Position numbers and translations under genes: made by a program
Notes under the pieces: model-generated
What the model saw: the letters and a program-made list of their open reading frames with translations, nothing else
What the model was told of the DNA's origin: nothing
Databases searched by the model: none
Part shown: piece by piece, positions 34,061 to 42,368 of the stretch
Numbering within the stretch: the first letter of the stretch is position 1
Layout: each line of letters starts with the position of its first letter
DNA from: JBQTIY01 sp052387675
Lineage (GTDB): Bacteria > Planctomycetota > B15-G4
Length of the DNA stretch: 64,000 bases
Assembly (NCBI GenBank): GCA_052387675.1
Contig: JBQTIY010000007.1
Span: 62,001 to 126,000 of the forward strand
Reading direction: 5' to 3'

Positions 34061-34648
34061 TCATGCCTTCAGGAACGCCTCGGTGGCGCCCCACTGTCCC
34101 TTCTCCCACTGGTACTTCTGGCTCTTGTCCACCAGGATCTGGCCGTCGTCGGCGCGCACGATGCGGAAGCGCTCGAGCGGACGCGGCGCGGGACCTTCGA
34201 AGTTCATGCCGCTCATGCGGAAGCCGCTGCCGTGACAGGGGCACTTGAACTTCTGATCCGCGGCCAGCCAGTTGGGGATGCAGCCCAGGTGCGTGCAGGT
34301 GGTGGAGAGTGCAAAGAGCCCCTCGACACCCGAGCGCTCGCTCAGCGGATCGGTGGGCGTGCGCACGATCCAAGTGGCCATCGTTTCCTTGAAGCGCTCA
34401 TCCACGCCCACGCCGAACTCGCTCGGCAGCCCGGCCTTGAAGCTTGTCGGCGGCTCGAAGAGCACGTTGGGGAACAGGAAGCGCACGATGCCGATGAGGC
34501 CCGCGCCCGCGCCGAGCGAAAAGATGGCCCAGCCCGTGGCCACGGAGCCGAGGAAGCCGCGCCGCGTGACTCCGCCTTGCGCGCCATTGGCGCCGCGCTG
34601 CGGATTCTGCGTCGTCATCTGTCGCTGAGATGCTTCGGTCGTAGCCAT
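34061..34648 (-). CDS. Rieske iron-sulfur protein
   Basis: 195 residues. The N-terminus has a Tat-like 'TRRGFLGS' followed by a hydrophobic helix (about 38-56), which probably stays as membrane anchor. The [2Fe-2S] ligands are in 'CTHLGC' and 'CPCHGSGF', both complete, with a disulfide Cys pair as in bc1/b6f Rieske proteins. It accepts one electron from quinol and passes it to the c-type haems. The start lies 3 bp after the stop of the HEAT-repeat gene, so coupling is likely. Confidence 0.95.
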   Translation of the reverse strand: MATTEASQRQMTTQNPQRGANGAQGGVTRRGFLGSVATGWAIFSLGAGAGLIGIVRFLFPNVLFEPPTSFKAGLPSEFGVGVDERFKETMATWIVRTPTDPLSERSGVEGLFALSTTCTHLGCIPNWLAADQKFKCPCHGSGFRMSGMNFEGPAPRPLERFRIVRADDGQILVDKSQKYQWEKGQWGATEAFLKA

Positions 34649-34651
34649 CGC

Positions 34652-35605
34652 TCAGTGCGTCTCCTCGGCAGCACCCAAATCGTGCAGCGCGTTGATCGCG
34701 GCGGATCTTACCTTCACAGACGAGTCGTTCGCGCGCAAGCTTTGGAGCTGGGGCACGAGGTCGGTGGCGCGCGCGGTGACCGTCGCGCGGCAGGCATTCA
34801 CCAGGAACTGCTCGATGACCCCCTCGCGCGCGGCCATCCGGCTGGCCTCGTCGCGCTGGCCTCCCTCCGGGCCGTCGAGGGCGGCGTCCTGGGCGTAACT
34901 GCCGCGGTCGAGCAGCGCCGGCAGCCAGGGCAGGGCGCGCGGATCGCCCGCATTCGCCAGCGCCAGGACGGCATTGCGGTGCATGAGCGTGTCGGCGCCG
35001 CCCAGCAGGCCGGCGATCGCCTCCAGCGAGGCCGCATCGCCGATGCGCGCCAGCGCGCCGAGGGCCACCCAGCGCTCGTCGGACACCTCACTGGCCAAGT
35101 GCTGGATCAAGGCCGGGACGGCGGCCGGATCTTCCATCTGCGCCAGCGCGAAGAGCGCGGCCATCCGCACCGAGCCTTCTTCGTCGGCGAGCGCGCCCAG
35201 GGCCAGACTGGTGAGCTCGGGCGCGCGCTTCCACTGCAGGACTTCCAGCAGGAATTGCCGCATCTCCGGGCTCTCGCTGCGGAAGCGGGCATAGAGCGCC
35301 GCGAGATCGGAGCTTGGCACCTCGTCGAGCGTGAGAGTGCCGCGGCGCAGGCCGTCCGCCAGGCTGTGCAGGCTCTGCCAGCGAGCGTGTTCGCCCGGCG
35401 CGGCGCTGACTTCCGCAAGCAAGTGCGCTGCGTCGCCGGCACCGCTGCCCACCAGCGCCCGCAGTCCCAGGTAGGCCACCGTGAGCGTGACCACCAGGAT
35501 GAACGGGAAGACAAAGAACTGAGGCAGCGCCGAGAGAAAACTGCCCGGCACCTGCGGCACGGGCTCCTCATCGAGAGGAGCGACGCTCTGGATCGGCTCA
35601 GCCAA
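34652..35605 (-). CDS. Membrane-anchored HEAT-repeat protein of the bc operon
   Basis: About 317 residues from the TTG at 35605. A short N-terminal tail, then one membrane helix ('ALPQFFVFPFILVVTLTVAY', about 30-50), then a soluble alpha-solenoid with HEAT-type repeats such as 'EEGSVRMAALFALAQMEDPA', 'ALGALARIGDAASLEAIAGL' and 'VLALANAGDPRALPWLPALL'. It has no cofactor motif and probably serves as an assembly factor or extra subunit of the cytochrome complex, being the first gene of that operon. The start is uncertain: the frame is open past the divergent DedA/ATP-grasp start, but no ATG lies in the spacer. Confidence 0.75.
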   Translation of the reverse strand: MAEPIQSVAPLDEEPVPQVPGSFLSALPQFFVFPFILVVTLTVAYLGLRALVGSGAGDAAHLLAEVSAAPGEHARWQSLHSLADGLRRGTLTLDEVPSSDLAALYARFRSESPEMRQFLLEVLQWKRAPELTSLALGALADEEGSVRMAALFALAQMEDPAAVPALIQHLASEVSDERWVALGALARIGDAASLEAIAGLLGGADTLMHRNAVLALANAGDPRALPWLPALLDRGSYAQDAALDGPEGGQRDEASRMAAREGVIEQFLVNACRATVTARATDLVPQLQSLRANDSSVKVRSAAINALHDLGAAEETH

Positions 35606-35672
35606 GTTCGGCAACTTTCGGAGGGCGGGCGGACTCGCCGGCCAGCATAGGAAACCAGGGGTCCGAGGCGAT

Positions 35673-35678
35673 ACCCTC
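35673..35678 (+). promoter_or_regulatory. -10-like TACCCT, leaderless position
   Basis: TACCCT ends 8 bp before ATG 35687 and leaves almost no 5' leader. No SD sequence is present. Confidence 0.4.
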
Positions 35679-35686
35679 GGAGCGGC

Positions 35687-37441
35687 ATGCTGCTGACCCT
35701 TCCCGCGCCGATTTCTGCGGCGATCGACAGCGCGGCGGGCGACGGCAGCCTCCCGGAAGCGCTGCTTCGGCTCACCGCCTGGCTCGAGTCGGCCCCGGCC
35801 GCCGGCAAGGCCACCGCGCTGGCCGTGGCCACCTTCGTCAGCGAAGACCTGACCACGATCCTGGCCGGGCTGCTCGTGGCGCGCGACGAACTCTCGCTCA
35901 CCACAGCCTTGGTGGGTTGCACGGCCGGCATCTGGATCGGCGACGGCCTGCTCTGGCTCGTGGGCCGCACCTTGGGGCAGCGCGCCCTGAAGCTGCCGAT
36001 TCTGCGGCGCATGATTCAGCCCTGGCAGCTCACGCGCGCCCAACGCTGGTTCAAGGAGCGCGGGCTGCGCATCGTGCTGGTGAGCCGCTTCCTGCCGGGC
36101 AGCCGCTTGCCGGTCTTCTTCGCCGCCGGCGTGCTCGGCGCGCAGGCGGGCTGGTTTCTGGGCTGGGCCCTGCTCGCCGCCCTGCTCTGGACGCCGCTCT
36201 TGGTGGGCCTGGCGATGGTGGCGGCCCCTCAGATCGAGGCCCTGGTCTCACGACTCGGCGAGCTTCAAGGATTTTGGAAGTTCCTGCCGCCGCTGCTCAG
36301 CCTGCTGGCGCTGGTGGCTGTGCTGCAACTCCTGGAGTTGGCCACGAGCTGGCGCGCGCGCCGTCGCCTCCGGGCGCGCTGGATCCGCCGGCTGCACTGG
36401 GAATTCTGGCCGCCGTGGCTCATCTACGCGCCGGCGGTGCTGTGGTACCTCGTGCTGGCCATCCGGCACCGCAGCCTCACGCTCCCCACCGTCGCCAACC
36501 CCGGCATCGACGGCGGCGGCTTCATCGGCGAGAGCAAGGCCGAGATCCTAGAGCGACTCGTCGCCGGGCGGCCGGAGGCCCAGACCCTCGTGGCGCGCAC
36601 CTTGCTGCTCCCGGCAGGCGATGGCGCCCGCTGGACGGCCCTCGCGGCCTGGCTAGCGAGCGAGAAGCTGAGCTTCCCCATCATTCTCAAACCGGATGTC
36701 GGCCAGCGCGGCAGCGGCGTGCGCAAAGTTCAGAGCGAGGCCGAGGCGCGCGAGTACCTGAGCGCGGTGCCGCTGGCCCTGGTGGCGCAGGAATACGCAG
36801 AAGGCCCGCACGAACTGGGGGTTTTCTGGTATCGGGCGCCCGGAGAGGCACGCGGCCGCATCCTCTCCGTGACGGAAAAGTTCTTCCCGGAGGTTGTGGG
36901 CGACGGCAGCCACACTCTGGAGGACCTCATCCTGCTGCACCCGCGCGCCATGATCATGGCCGACACCTTCTACCGGCGGCACTCCGAGCGGCTGGACTGG
37001 GTGCCGGGGATCGGAGCCACCTTTCCACTGGTGACTTCCGGCAACCACTGCCAGGGCACGCTCTTCCGCAATGGCGGGCGCCTGGCTTCAGAGGCCCTGC
37101 TGGCCAGCCTCGACACGCTGGCCGATGCCTACCCGGGCCTCTGCGTGGGCCGCTTTGACCTGCGGGCGCCCGAGTTGGGGGCCGTGACCGAGGGCCGGGG
37201 CTTCAAGATCGTGGAGGTAAACGGCGCAACTGCTGAAGCCACACATATTTACGACCCAGCCTATGGTCCGTTGCGCGGCCCCTTTGTGGCTTGGCGCTCG
37301 CTCCTGAACCAGTGGTCATTGGTCTTCCGGATTGGGGCGGCCAACCGGCGTGCCGGGCACCGGCCTTTGGGCCCTCGGGCCCTGATCGGGCGCATCCTGG
37401 CCTTCCGCCGGCAGGCTCGGCACCACCCCCTGGCGAGCTGA
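35687..37441 (+). CDS. DedA-like membrane domain fused to ATP-grasp domain
   Basis: 584 residues. Residues ~40-230 resemble DedA/SNARE-associated (VTT) proteins: 'TFVSEDLTTILAGLLVA', 'GIWIGDGLLWLVGRTLG', 'VLVSRFLPGSRLPVFFAAGV'. DedA proteins move or maintain lipids and undecaprenyl phosphate. After another hydrophobic stretch, residues ~290-540 look like an ATP-grasp ligase: 'FPIILKPDVGQRGSGVRKVQ', 'LVAQEYAEGPHELGVFWYR', and the metal-binding 'FKIVEVNGATAEATHIYDP'. The ligation substrate is unknown. It is divergent from the respiratory operon with 81 bp between starts. The fusion is unusual, and a frameshift is unlikely since one frame spans it. Confidence 0.8.
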   Translation: MLLTLPAPISAAIDSAAGDGSLPEALLRLTAWLESAPAAGKATALAVATFVSEDLTTILAGLLVARDELSLTTALVGCTAGIWIGDGLLWLVGRTLGQRALKLPILRRMIQPWQLTRAQRWFKERGLRIVLVSRFLPGSRLPVFFAAGVLGAQAGWFLGWALLAALLWTPLLVGLAMVAAPQIEALVSRLGELQGFWKFLPPLLSLLALVAVLQLLELATSWRARRRLRARWIRRLHWEFWPPWLIYAPAVLWYLVLAIRHRSLTLPTVANPGIDGGGFIGESKAEILERLVAGRPEAQTLVARTLLLPAGDGARWTALAAWLASEKLSFPIILKPDVGQRGSGVRKVQSEAEAREYLSAVPLALVAQEYAEGPHELGVFWYRAPGEARGRILSVTEKFFPEVVGDGSHTLEDLILLHPRAMIMADTFYRRHSERLDWVPGIGATFPLVTSGNHCQGTLFRNGGRLASEALLASLDTLADAYPGLCVGRFDLRAPELGAVTEGRGFKIVEVNGATAEATHIYDPAYGPLRGPFVAWRSLLNQWSLVFRIGAANRRAGHRPLGPRALIGRILAFRRQARHHPLAS

Positions 37442-37505
37442 ATTGGCGAACTCATCGCTCTCTGGCGAGTGCAAGGTCAAGCTTTCACCGACTCCGGCCC
37501 GTTGC

Positions 37506-37511
37506 TACCCT
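37506..37511 (+). promoter_or_regulatory. Candidate promoter (-10 TACCCT)
   Basis: TACCCT lies within ccgttgctaccctcgcc, 63 bp before the TRL-like gene. TTTCAC about 17 bp upstream is a possible -35. The same ttgctac(c/g)ctcgcc string recurs before the ABC operon at 38003. Confidence 0.35.
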
Positions 37512-37574
37512 CGCCGCCTTCCGCCGGGTGGACCGGCGGGTGTCCCTGGTCGTACCCCCGCTTCAGGAGTCCCA

Positions 37575-37889
37575 ATGTTTAAGAAGATCGGTCTCGTTCT
37601 CGCCGCGGCTTGCCTGGCCGGCTGCGCCTCCGCATGGCCCAACCAGCCCCTGCCCGGCTTCCTCTTCAGCGACGTCACCGGCCCGAACACGGCCACCGGC
37701 GAGTCGGTCGGCAGCAAGTCCGGCATGGCCGAGTGCATCTCGGTCCTCGGCTGGGTGTGCACCGGCGACGCCAGCATGAACGCTGCGGCCAAGGCCGGCG
37801 GCGTCAAGACGATCAGCCACGTCGACACGAAGACCTTCTCGGTCCTCGGCATCTTCGCGCGCGATCAGACCATCGTCTACGGAAGCTGA
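37575..37889 (+). CDS. TRL-like lipoprotein
   Basis: 104 residues. The lipobox is 'LAAACLAGCAS'. After it, 'GFLFSDVTGPNTATGESVGS', then 'KSGMAECISVLGWVCTGDAS', a run of Ala/Gly, and 'TISHVDTKTFSVLGIFARDQ' match the TRL (tRNA-associated locus-like) family of small lipoproteins. The family appears in spirochaetes and other Gram-negatives; function unknown. ATG 37575 has CAGGAG 8 bp upstream. A strong terminator hairpin follows 16 bp after its stop, so it is monocistronic. Confidence 0.85.
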   Translation: MFKKIGLVLAAACLAGCASAWPNQPLPGFLFSDVTGPNTATGESVGSKSGMAECISVLGWVCTGDASMNAAAKAGGVKTISHVDTKTFSVLGIFARDQTIVYGS

Positions 37890-37905
37890 TTCCGTTTCGG
37901 TGAGC

Positions 37906-37937
37906 AGCGCCCCCGGCGGGTTTCCGCCGGGGGCGCT
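37906..37937 (+). terminator. Strong hairpin terminator after the TRL-like gene
   Basis: A 14-bp perfect stem (AGCGCCCCCGGCGG with its complement) closes a GTTT loop, followed by gtcgtttcc. The U-tract is poor but the stem is very stable. It separates the TRL-like gene from the ABC operon. Confidence 0.7.
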
Positions 37938-38002
37938 GTCGTTTCCAGAGGCGTCACGCGTGCGCCGTGAAGCTCGGCGCGGACGGAGCCCTCCCGCCTT
38001 GC

Positions 38003-38008
38003 TACGCT
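38003..38008 (+). promoter_or_regulatory. -10-like TACGCT, leaderless position
   Basis: TACGCT ends 7 bp before ATG 38016 of the ABC ATPase gene, with no SD between. It lies in the string ccttgctacgctcgcc, close to that before the TRL-like gene. Confidence 0.4.
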
Positions 38009-38015
38009 CGCCCCT

Positions 38016-38936
38016 ATGACGTCCCCGGCGCTGGCCATCGAGGATCTGAACAAGTCCTATGGCGCGACTCGCGCCGTGCAGGGTGTCTCGCTCACCGTGC
38101 AGCGAGGCGATATCTACGGCTTGCTCGGCCCCAACGGCTCCGGCAAAACCACGACGCTGCAATGCGCGCTGGGCCTGCTGACCCCCGATAGCGGCCGGCT
38201 CACCGTGCTGGGCCAGCCTTCCTCGGCCATCCATCGCACGCTCGGCAAAGTGGGCGTGGTCTTCGACGCGCCCACGCTCGTCGATGGCTTGAGCTGCCGC
38301 CAGAATCTCGCCTATGCGCGCCGCTTGCTCGGCCACGCCGGCGGGCGCGGCGATGACGAGGCCCTGCGCCTCACCGGCATCGAAGCCTTGGCCAACCGGC
38401 GCGCCGGCCGGCTCTCGCTCGGACAGCGCCGGCGCCTCTCCATTGCCCGCGCGCTCATCGGCCAGCCGGAGTTTCTCGTCCTGGACGAGCCGCTGTCGGG
38501 CCTCGACACCGTGGGCGTGCGCGCGATGCTCGAGCTGTTCCGTTCGCTTCATCGGCAGGGGCTCACGCTGCTCATCTCCAGTCACCGGCTGCACGAGATG
38601 GAGACCATCGTGAATCGCGTCGCCATCCTCATGGCGGGCAAGCGGCTGCGCGAGGCCTCGCTCGACGAGTTGCTGCAGGGCGGCTCGGTGCGGCTGCGGG
38701 TGCGCGCCGCGCCGGCCGATCAGGCCGCGCGCGTGCTGGCCGGCCTGCCCGGCCTGAAGAGCGTGGAGCGGCGCACCGACGACGAGTTCTTGGTGCTGGT
38801 CGGCGAAGTGCCGCCCGCGCATGTGAACCGCGCGCTCATCCAGGCCGGCTGTGCCGTCTCGGCCCTGGTGCCGGAGCGCATCACCTTGCAGTCGGCCTTC
38901 GAGGATCTCGTGGATCCCGCGGCGGTGCCGGCATGA
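38016..38936 (+). CDS. ABC transporter ATP-binding protein
   Basis: 306 residues. Walker A 'LLGPNGSGKTTT', signature 'LSLGQRRRLSIARALI' (LSLGQ), Walker B 'FLVLDEPLSGLD' and the H-loop 'ISSHRLHE' are intact. The C-terminal ~80 residues form the regulatory tail common in ABC-2 export ATPases. It drives the permease encoded next, with a 4-bp ATGA overlap. It is the first gene of a six-gene overlapping operon that also encodes a PDZ lipoprotein, two VCBS proteins and a cardiolipin synthase. The substrate is unknown. Confidence 0.95.
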   Translation: MTSPALAIEDLNKSYGATRAVQGVSLTVQRGDIYGLLGPNGSGKTTTLQCALGLLTPDSGRLTVLGQPSSAIHRTLGKVGVVFDAPTLVDGLSCRQNLAYARRLLGHAGGRGDDEALRLTGIEALANRRAGRLSLGQRRRLSIARALIGQPEFLVLDEPLSGLDTVGVRAMLELFRSLHRQGLTLLISSHRLHEMETIVNRVAILMAGKRLREASLDELLQGGSVRLRVRAAPADQAARVLAGLPGLKSVERRTDDEFLVLVGEVPPAHVNRALIQAGCAVSALVPERITLQSAFEDLVDPAAVPA

Positions 38937-39802
38937 GCGGCGGCCTGCGTGTCTTCCGCACCGAGTGGTATCGCCTGACGCACGGCCGCGTCGCCGCCGG
39001 CGCCGCGCTCTTCCTCGCCGCCGTCTCGGCGCTGCGCGTCTACGCCGCGTATTTGGCCGACCAAGCCCGCTACGCCGACACGGTGCGCCGCGCCCTTTCG
39101 CAGGGGCGCGAGGTGCCAGCGCTGCCCGGCCCCGGCAATGCCTGGGAACCCTTCGTGGACGGCTTCGGCACGGGACTCACCGTGGGCACTCTGCTCCTGC
39201 TCATCGCCAGTGCGCGAGCTGTGGCCGGCGATCGCGAGAATGGCCTGCTCCGCGTGGCGCGCACGCGCAGCGCCTCGCGCTCCGGACTCGTCGTCGGACG
39301 CGCACTGCAGGGCCTCGTGCTCGTCCTCGCCACCATGACGGTCACTGGACTGGCGAGTTGGGGCGCTGCGTCGGCACTCTACGACTTCGGACCGGTCATC
39401 GAGGACAACTACGAACTCGTAGCCAGCGAGGAGCTGCACCTGCAGTTCCGCATCGCGCTGCTGGCCACGCTCGCGCCGCTGCTCGGCACCTGGGCCTGGG
39501 GCCTGGCCGTCTCCGCCGCGGTGCGCACCGGCACCGGCGCCGTCTCGGCCGCGCTCGCCAGCTACTTGGCTTTCGATCTCTTCAAGGGCGTGCTCGGCGA
39601 AAGCAAGTACTGGGTTTTCGCGGCCTTCAATCCGTCCTTCGTGGACGATTCTTTTCTCAAGCAGCTCTCAGGCATCGCGCGCGGCCTCTCCGATGCCGGA
39701 TACTCGGAAGCTCTGCTTCGGCAGAACCTGCTCTTGCCCTGGCCGCAGACCGCTCTGCTGCTCGTGCTGGCGGGATGGATTACCTCGCGGAGGGCGCTGT
39801 GA
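38933..39802 (+). CDS. ABC-2 type permease
   Basis: 289 residues with about six membrane helices. A soluble insertion follows the first helix ('ADQARYADTVRRALSQGREV'), a pattern seen in ABC-2/NosY-like permeases, and 'DRENGLLRVARTRSASRSGL' is the typical coupling segment. It should pair with the ATPase encoded immediately upstream. The gene overlaps its neighbours by 4 bp (ATGA) and 1 bp (TGATG), so production is coupled. The exported or flipped substrate cannot be inferred. Confidence 0.85.
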   Translation: MSGGLRVFRTEWYRLTHGRVAAGAALFLAAVSALRVYAAYLADQARYADTVRRALSQGREVPALPGPGNAWEPFVDGFGTGLTVGTLLLLIASARAVAGDRENGLLRVARTRSASRSGLVVGRALQGLVLVLATMTVTGLASWGAASALYDFGPVIEDNYELVASEELHLQFRIALLATLAPLLGTWAWGLAVSAAVRTGTGAVSAALASYLAFDLFKGVLGESKYWVFAAFNPSFVDDSFLKQLSGIARGLSDAGYSEALLRQNLLLPWPQTALLLVLAGWITSRRAL

Positions 39803-40725
39803 TGTGGCGTGCGTGGCGACTCGCCGCGGGCCTGCTCTTGCCGGCCTGCAGCCTGACTCATGCGCCGCTCGGGCCCGTGCCCGAGCCTCTGCCGGAGACA
39901 CTGGCTTGGGAGACAAGCGCCGCAGATGACGGCGCCTTTCTCGGACTCAAGACCGAGGAGAACAGCGTCGGCTCGCTGGATGATCTGCAGTTCTTGCCGG
40001 GCGTGCGCATTGTGCGCGTCGTGGAAAATTCGCCGGCCGCGGCCGCCGGCTTGGCCGCCGGCGACGTCCTGCTGAAGCTGGCCGGGCAAACCGTCGACGA
40101 CCCGGGCACGCTCGACGCGCTCGTGCTGCGCGCGTCTCCGGGATCGCGCGTGGAGCTCTCCGTGCAGCGAGGCGACACGGTCTTCGCGGTGCCGGTCGTG
40201 CTGGCCGCGGCGGAGGCCTCGAGTGCCACGCCCGCCCAAGTGCTCTACCGGCTCGACCCCAAGTTCACGCGCGCCGGCTGGGCCACGCACCCCCACGGCG
40301 TGGCCCTCGTTTCGCTCGCGGCCGACTCGCCGCTGGCAGACGCCGGCGTGCCGCTGGGCAGCGTCGTGAGCCGAGTGGACGGCCAGCCGGCGCACTCCGA
40401 CCGCGGCCTGCTGCGCCTTCTGGCCGGGCGTGGTGCCGGCGCCGAAGTGCGCCTGGACCTGAACACTCCCGACGGCACGCGCCGCGAGCTGACGCTCTCA
40501 CTCTACGAGCCGCCCACGCGCCTCACGTCGCTTTCGGTCCCGGTCCTTTTTGCGTACGAGTCCGATGCGGCCGGGATGCGCAGCAGCCTGAGCGTCGTGG
40601 ACCTGTGGATCGTGCAGCTCTTTCGGACCACGCGCGACAATGGCGAGCGCCGCTACGTGCTGCTCGAACTCTTCGGCTGGGAAGTCTTCACGCTGGGCTT
40701 TGGCGTAGGGGAACTGGCCGAGTGA
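39802..40725 (+). CDS. PDZ-domain lipoprotein
   Basis: 307 residues. The signal peptide ends in 'LAAGLLLPACSL', a good lipobox. Two PDZ-like modules follow: about 65-135 ('VRIVRVVENSPAAAAGLAAG', 'DVLLKLAGQTVDDPGTLDAL') and about 160-235 ('GVALVSLAADSPLADAGVPL', 'GSVVSRVDGQPAHSDRGLLR'). No protease domain is present, so it probably acts as a periplasmic scaffold or substrate sensor. ATG 39802 overlaps the permease stop by 1 bp, and the GTG of the next gene overlaps its stop, so it belongs to the ABC operon. Confidence 0.85.
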   Translation: MWRAWRLAAGLLLPACSLTHAPLGPVPEPLPETLAWETSAADDGAFLGLKTEENSVGSLDDLQFLPGVRIVRVVENSPAAAAGLAAGDVLLKLAGQTVDDPGTLDALVLRASPGSRVELSVQRGDTVFAVPVVLAAAEASSATPAQVLYRLDPKFTRAGWATHPHGVALVSLAADSPLADAGVPLGSVVSRVDGQPAHSDRGLLRLLAGRGAGAEVRLDLNTPDGTRRELTLSLYEPPTRLTSLSVPVLFAYESDAAGMRSSLSVVDLWIVQLFRTTRDNGERRYVLLELFGWEVFTLGFGVGELAE

Positions 40726-42368
40726 GCATCGGCATCTCCGCACGCGGCGCGCTGTGGGTCTGTTTCGCGGCGCTTGCCGTGCCCGCGCAGGAGGCGCCAA
40801 CGTTCACCGCCCTCGACTTGCGCGTGGAGGGCGAGATCCTCGAGCAGCGCTTTCTCGATGTGGACGGGGACGGCCGGCGCGACCTGCTCCTCGCTGTGCT
40901 CGGCGAGCCGGTGAACGGCCAGCGCCGCCGCGAGATCCGGCTGCATCTCATGGGCCAGGACGGTCTGCTCGCCGCGGTGCCCAGCCACATGGTGTCCGTG
41001 CCCGAAGATGTCGTCGCCTTCGGCGCCGCCGACCTGCGCGAGGAGCCCGGCCGCGAGCTCTTCTTTCTCACGCGCTCCGGCGCGCACAGCTACTCCACTC
41101 AGCGCGAGGGCTTGCGCGACAACATCCGCCGGCTAGCCAGCTTTCACACGCTCTACCAAGTGCCCAGCGCGCGGGCGCTGCCCTTCTGGGGCTACGTGAT
41201 TTCACGCCCGGCCGGCCAGCGTGACCTGATCCTGCTGCCGGGCGGCGCCAACCTGGCGCTCTTCGGCCCGACCGTGCTCGACGGCGTGCTCGCCGTGCCC
41301 GCCGCGCTGCCGCCCGCCGCGCCCACTGCCGGGCCCGACTACACCTTGCTCGCCGACTTCGGCGGCGACGACAAGGCCGCGCTCTTCTCGGTGCGCTCGC
41401 CCGGGGCACTGCGCACCGAGGGCCGCGGGCTGCGCATCGCCATCGAGACCGGCGACAGCGGCGGACTCTTTCTGGGCGACGCGCCGGCCGTCTTCGCGGC
41501 CATGCTCCAGTCCAGCTCGCGCTACCGGGCGCCGGCGCTCGTGGACGTGGACGGCGATGGCCGCCTCGATCTCGTGGCCGACCGCAGCGGCGAACTGGCC
41601 ATCCATCTGGGCACGGCCGCGGGCCTGCCCACGCAGCCCACGCGCGTCGAGCCGCTGCCGGCAGCACTCACCAAGCCGGACCATGACCTCCTGATCAACC
41701 TGGTGGACTTCGACGCCGATGGCGACGTGGACGTCTACGCCCGCACCAAGCCCGACCGCGACGGCCTGCAGAGCACGGTCTTTCGCTACTTCTTCTTTCT
41801 CAACGACGGCAGCCGGCTGCTGCGCGAGGAGCCCGACGACCTGCGGCAGTTCGAGGGCACCGGCACCGACAGCCAGATCATCGACGTGAACGGCGACGGT
41901 CTGCCCGATCTCGTCGTGACCAAGTACACGCTGCCGCAGCTCTCCGACTTGGTCACCGGCTTCAAGCTCGAGCGCTCGGCGCTGGTCTTCTTCGCCGAGC
42001 AGCCGGGCCGTTTCGCCAGGAAGCCCTCGTTGCGCGACGACCAGACCTTCACGATCGACTCGCTGCAAGACGCGCTGGTGACGCGGCACATGGCCGGCGA
42101 TCTCTCCGGCGATGGCCTGGCCGATCTCATCGAGGCCGATCTCTCGGGGCACGTCGTCATCCGCCGCACCGAGCGCAAGAGCAAGCTCTTCGGCGGCGAG
42201 GAGTGGCGCCTCGAGAAGGAAGCTTGGAAGCGCTTCGATCTCGGTGCCAATCTGGAGAGTCTCGTTGTTGAGGACGTGAACAGCGACGGACTCGTGGACG
42301 TGATCAACCCGCGGCCCGGCATGCTGTCGCTCTTGCTCTCGCGACCCGCGCCGAGGAGCCGCCGATGA
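40722..42368 (+). CDS. Secreted VCBS/FG-GAP repeat protein 1
   Basis: 548 residues from GTG 40722 (GTGA overlap). A signal peptide ends near 'AVPAQEAP'. At least six Ca2+-loop repeats of the type DxDGDGxxD are visible: 'DVDGDGRRDLLL', 'DVDGDGRLDLVA', 'DFDADGDVDVYA', 'DVNGDGLPDLVV', 'DLSGDGLADLIE', 'DVNSDGLVDVIN'. They would form a beta-propeller, likely stabilised by Ca2+, in the periplasm. There is no anchor at the C-terminus. The next gene encodes a similar propeller, so they may function as a pair. Confidence 0.85.
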   Translation: MSIGISARGALWVCFAALAVPAQEAPTFTALDLRVEGEILEQRFLDVDGDGRRDLLLAVLGEPVNGQRRREIRLHLMGQDGLLAAVPSHMVSVPEDVVAFGAADLREEPGRELFFLTRSGAHSYSTQREGLRDNIRRLASFHTLYQVPSARALPFWGYVISRPAGQRDLILLPGGANLALFGPTVLDGVLAVPAALPPAAPTAGPDYTLLADFGGDDKAALFSVRSPGALRTEGRGLRIAIETGDSGGLFLGDAPAVFAAMLQSSSRYRAPALVDVDGDGRLDLVADRSGELAIHLGTAAGLPTQPTRVEPLPAALTKPDHDLLINLVDFDADGDVDVYARTKPDRDGLQSTVFRYFFFLNDGSRLLREEPDDLRQFEGTGTDSQIIDVNGDGLPDLVVTKYTLPQLSDLVTGFKLERSALVFFAEQPGRFARKPSLRDDQTFTIDSLQDALVTRHMAGDLSGDGLADLIEADLSGHVVIRRTERKSKLFGGEEWRLEKEAWKRFDLGANLESLVVEDVNSDGLVDVINPRPGMLSLLLSRPAPRSRR

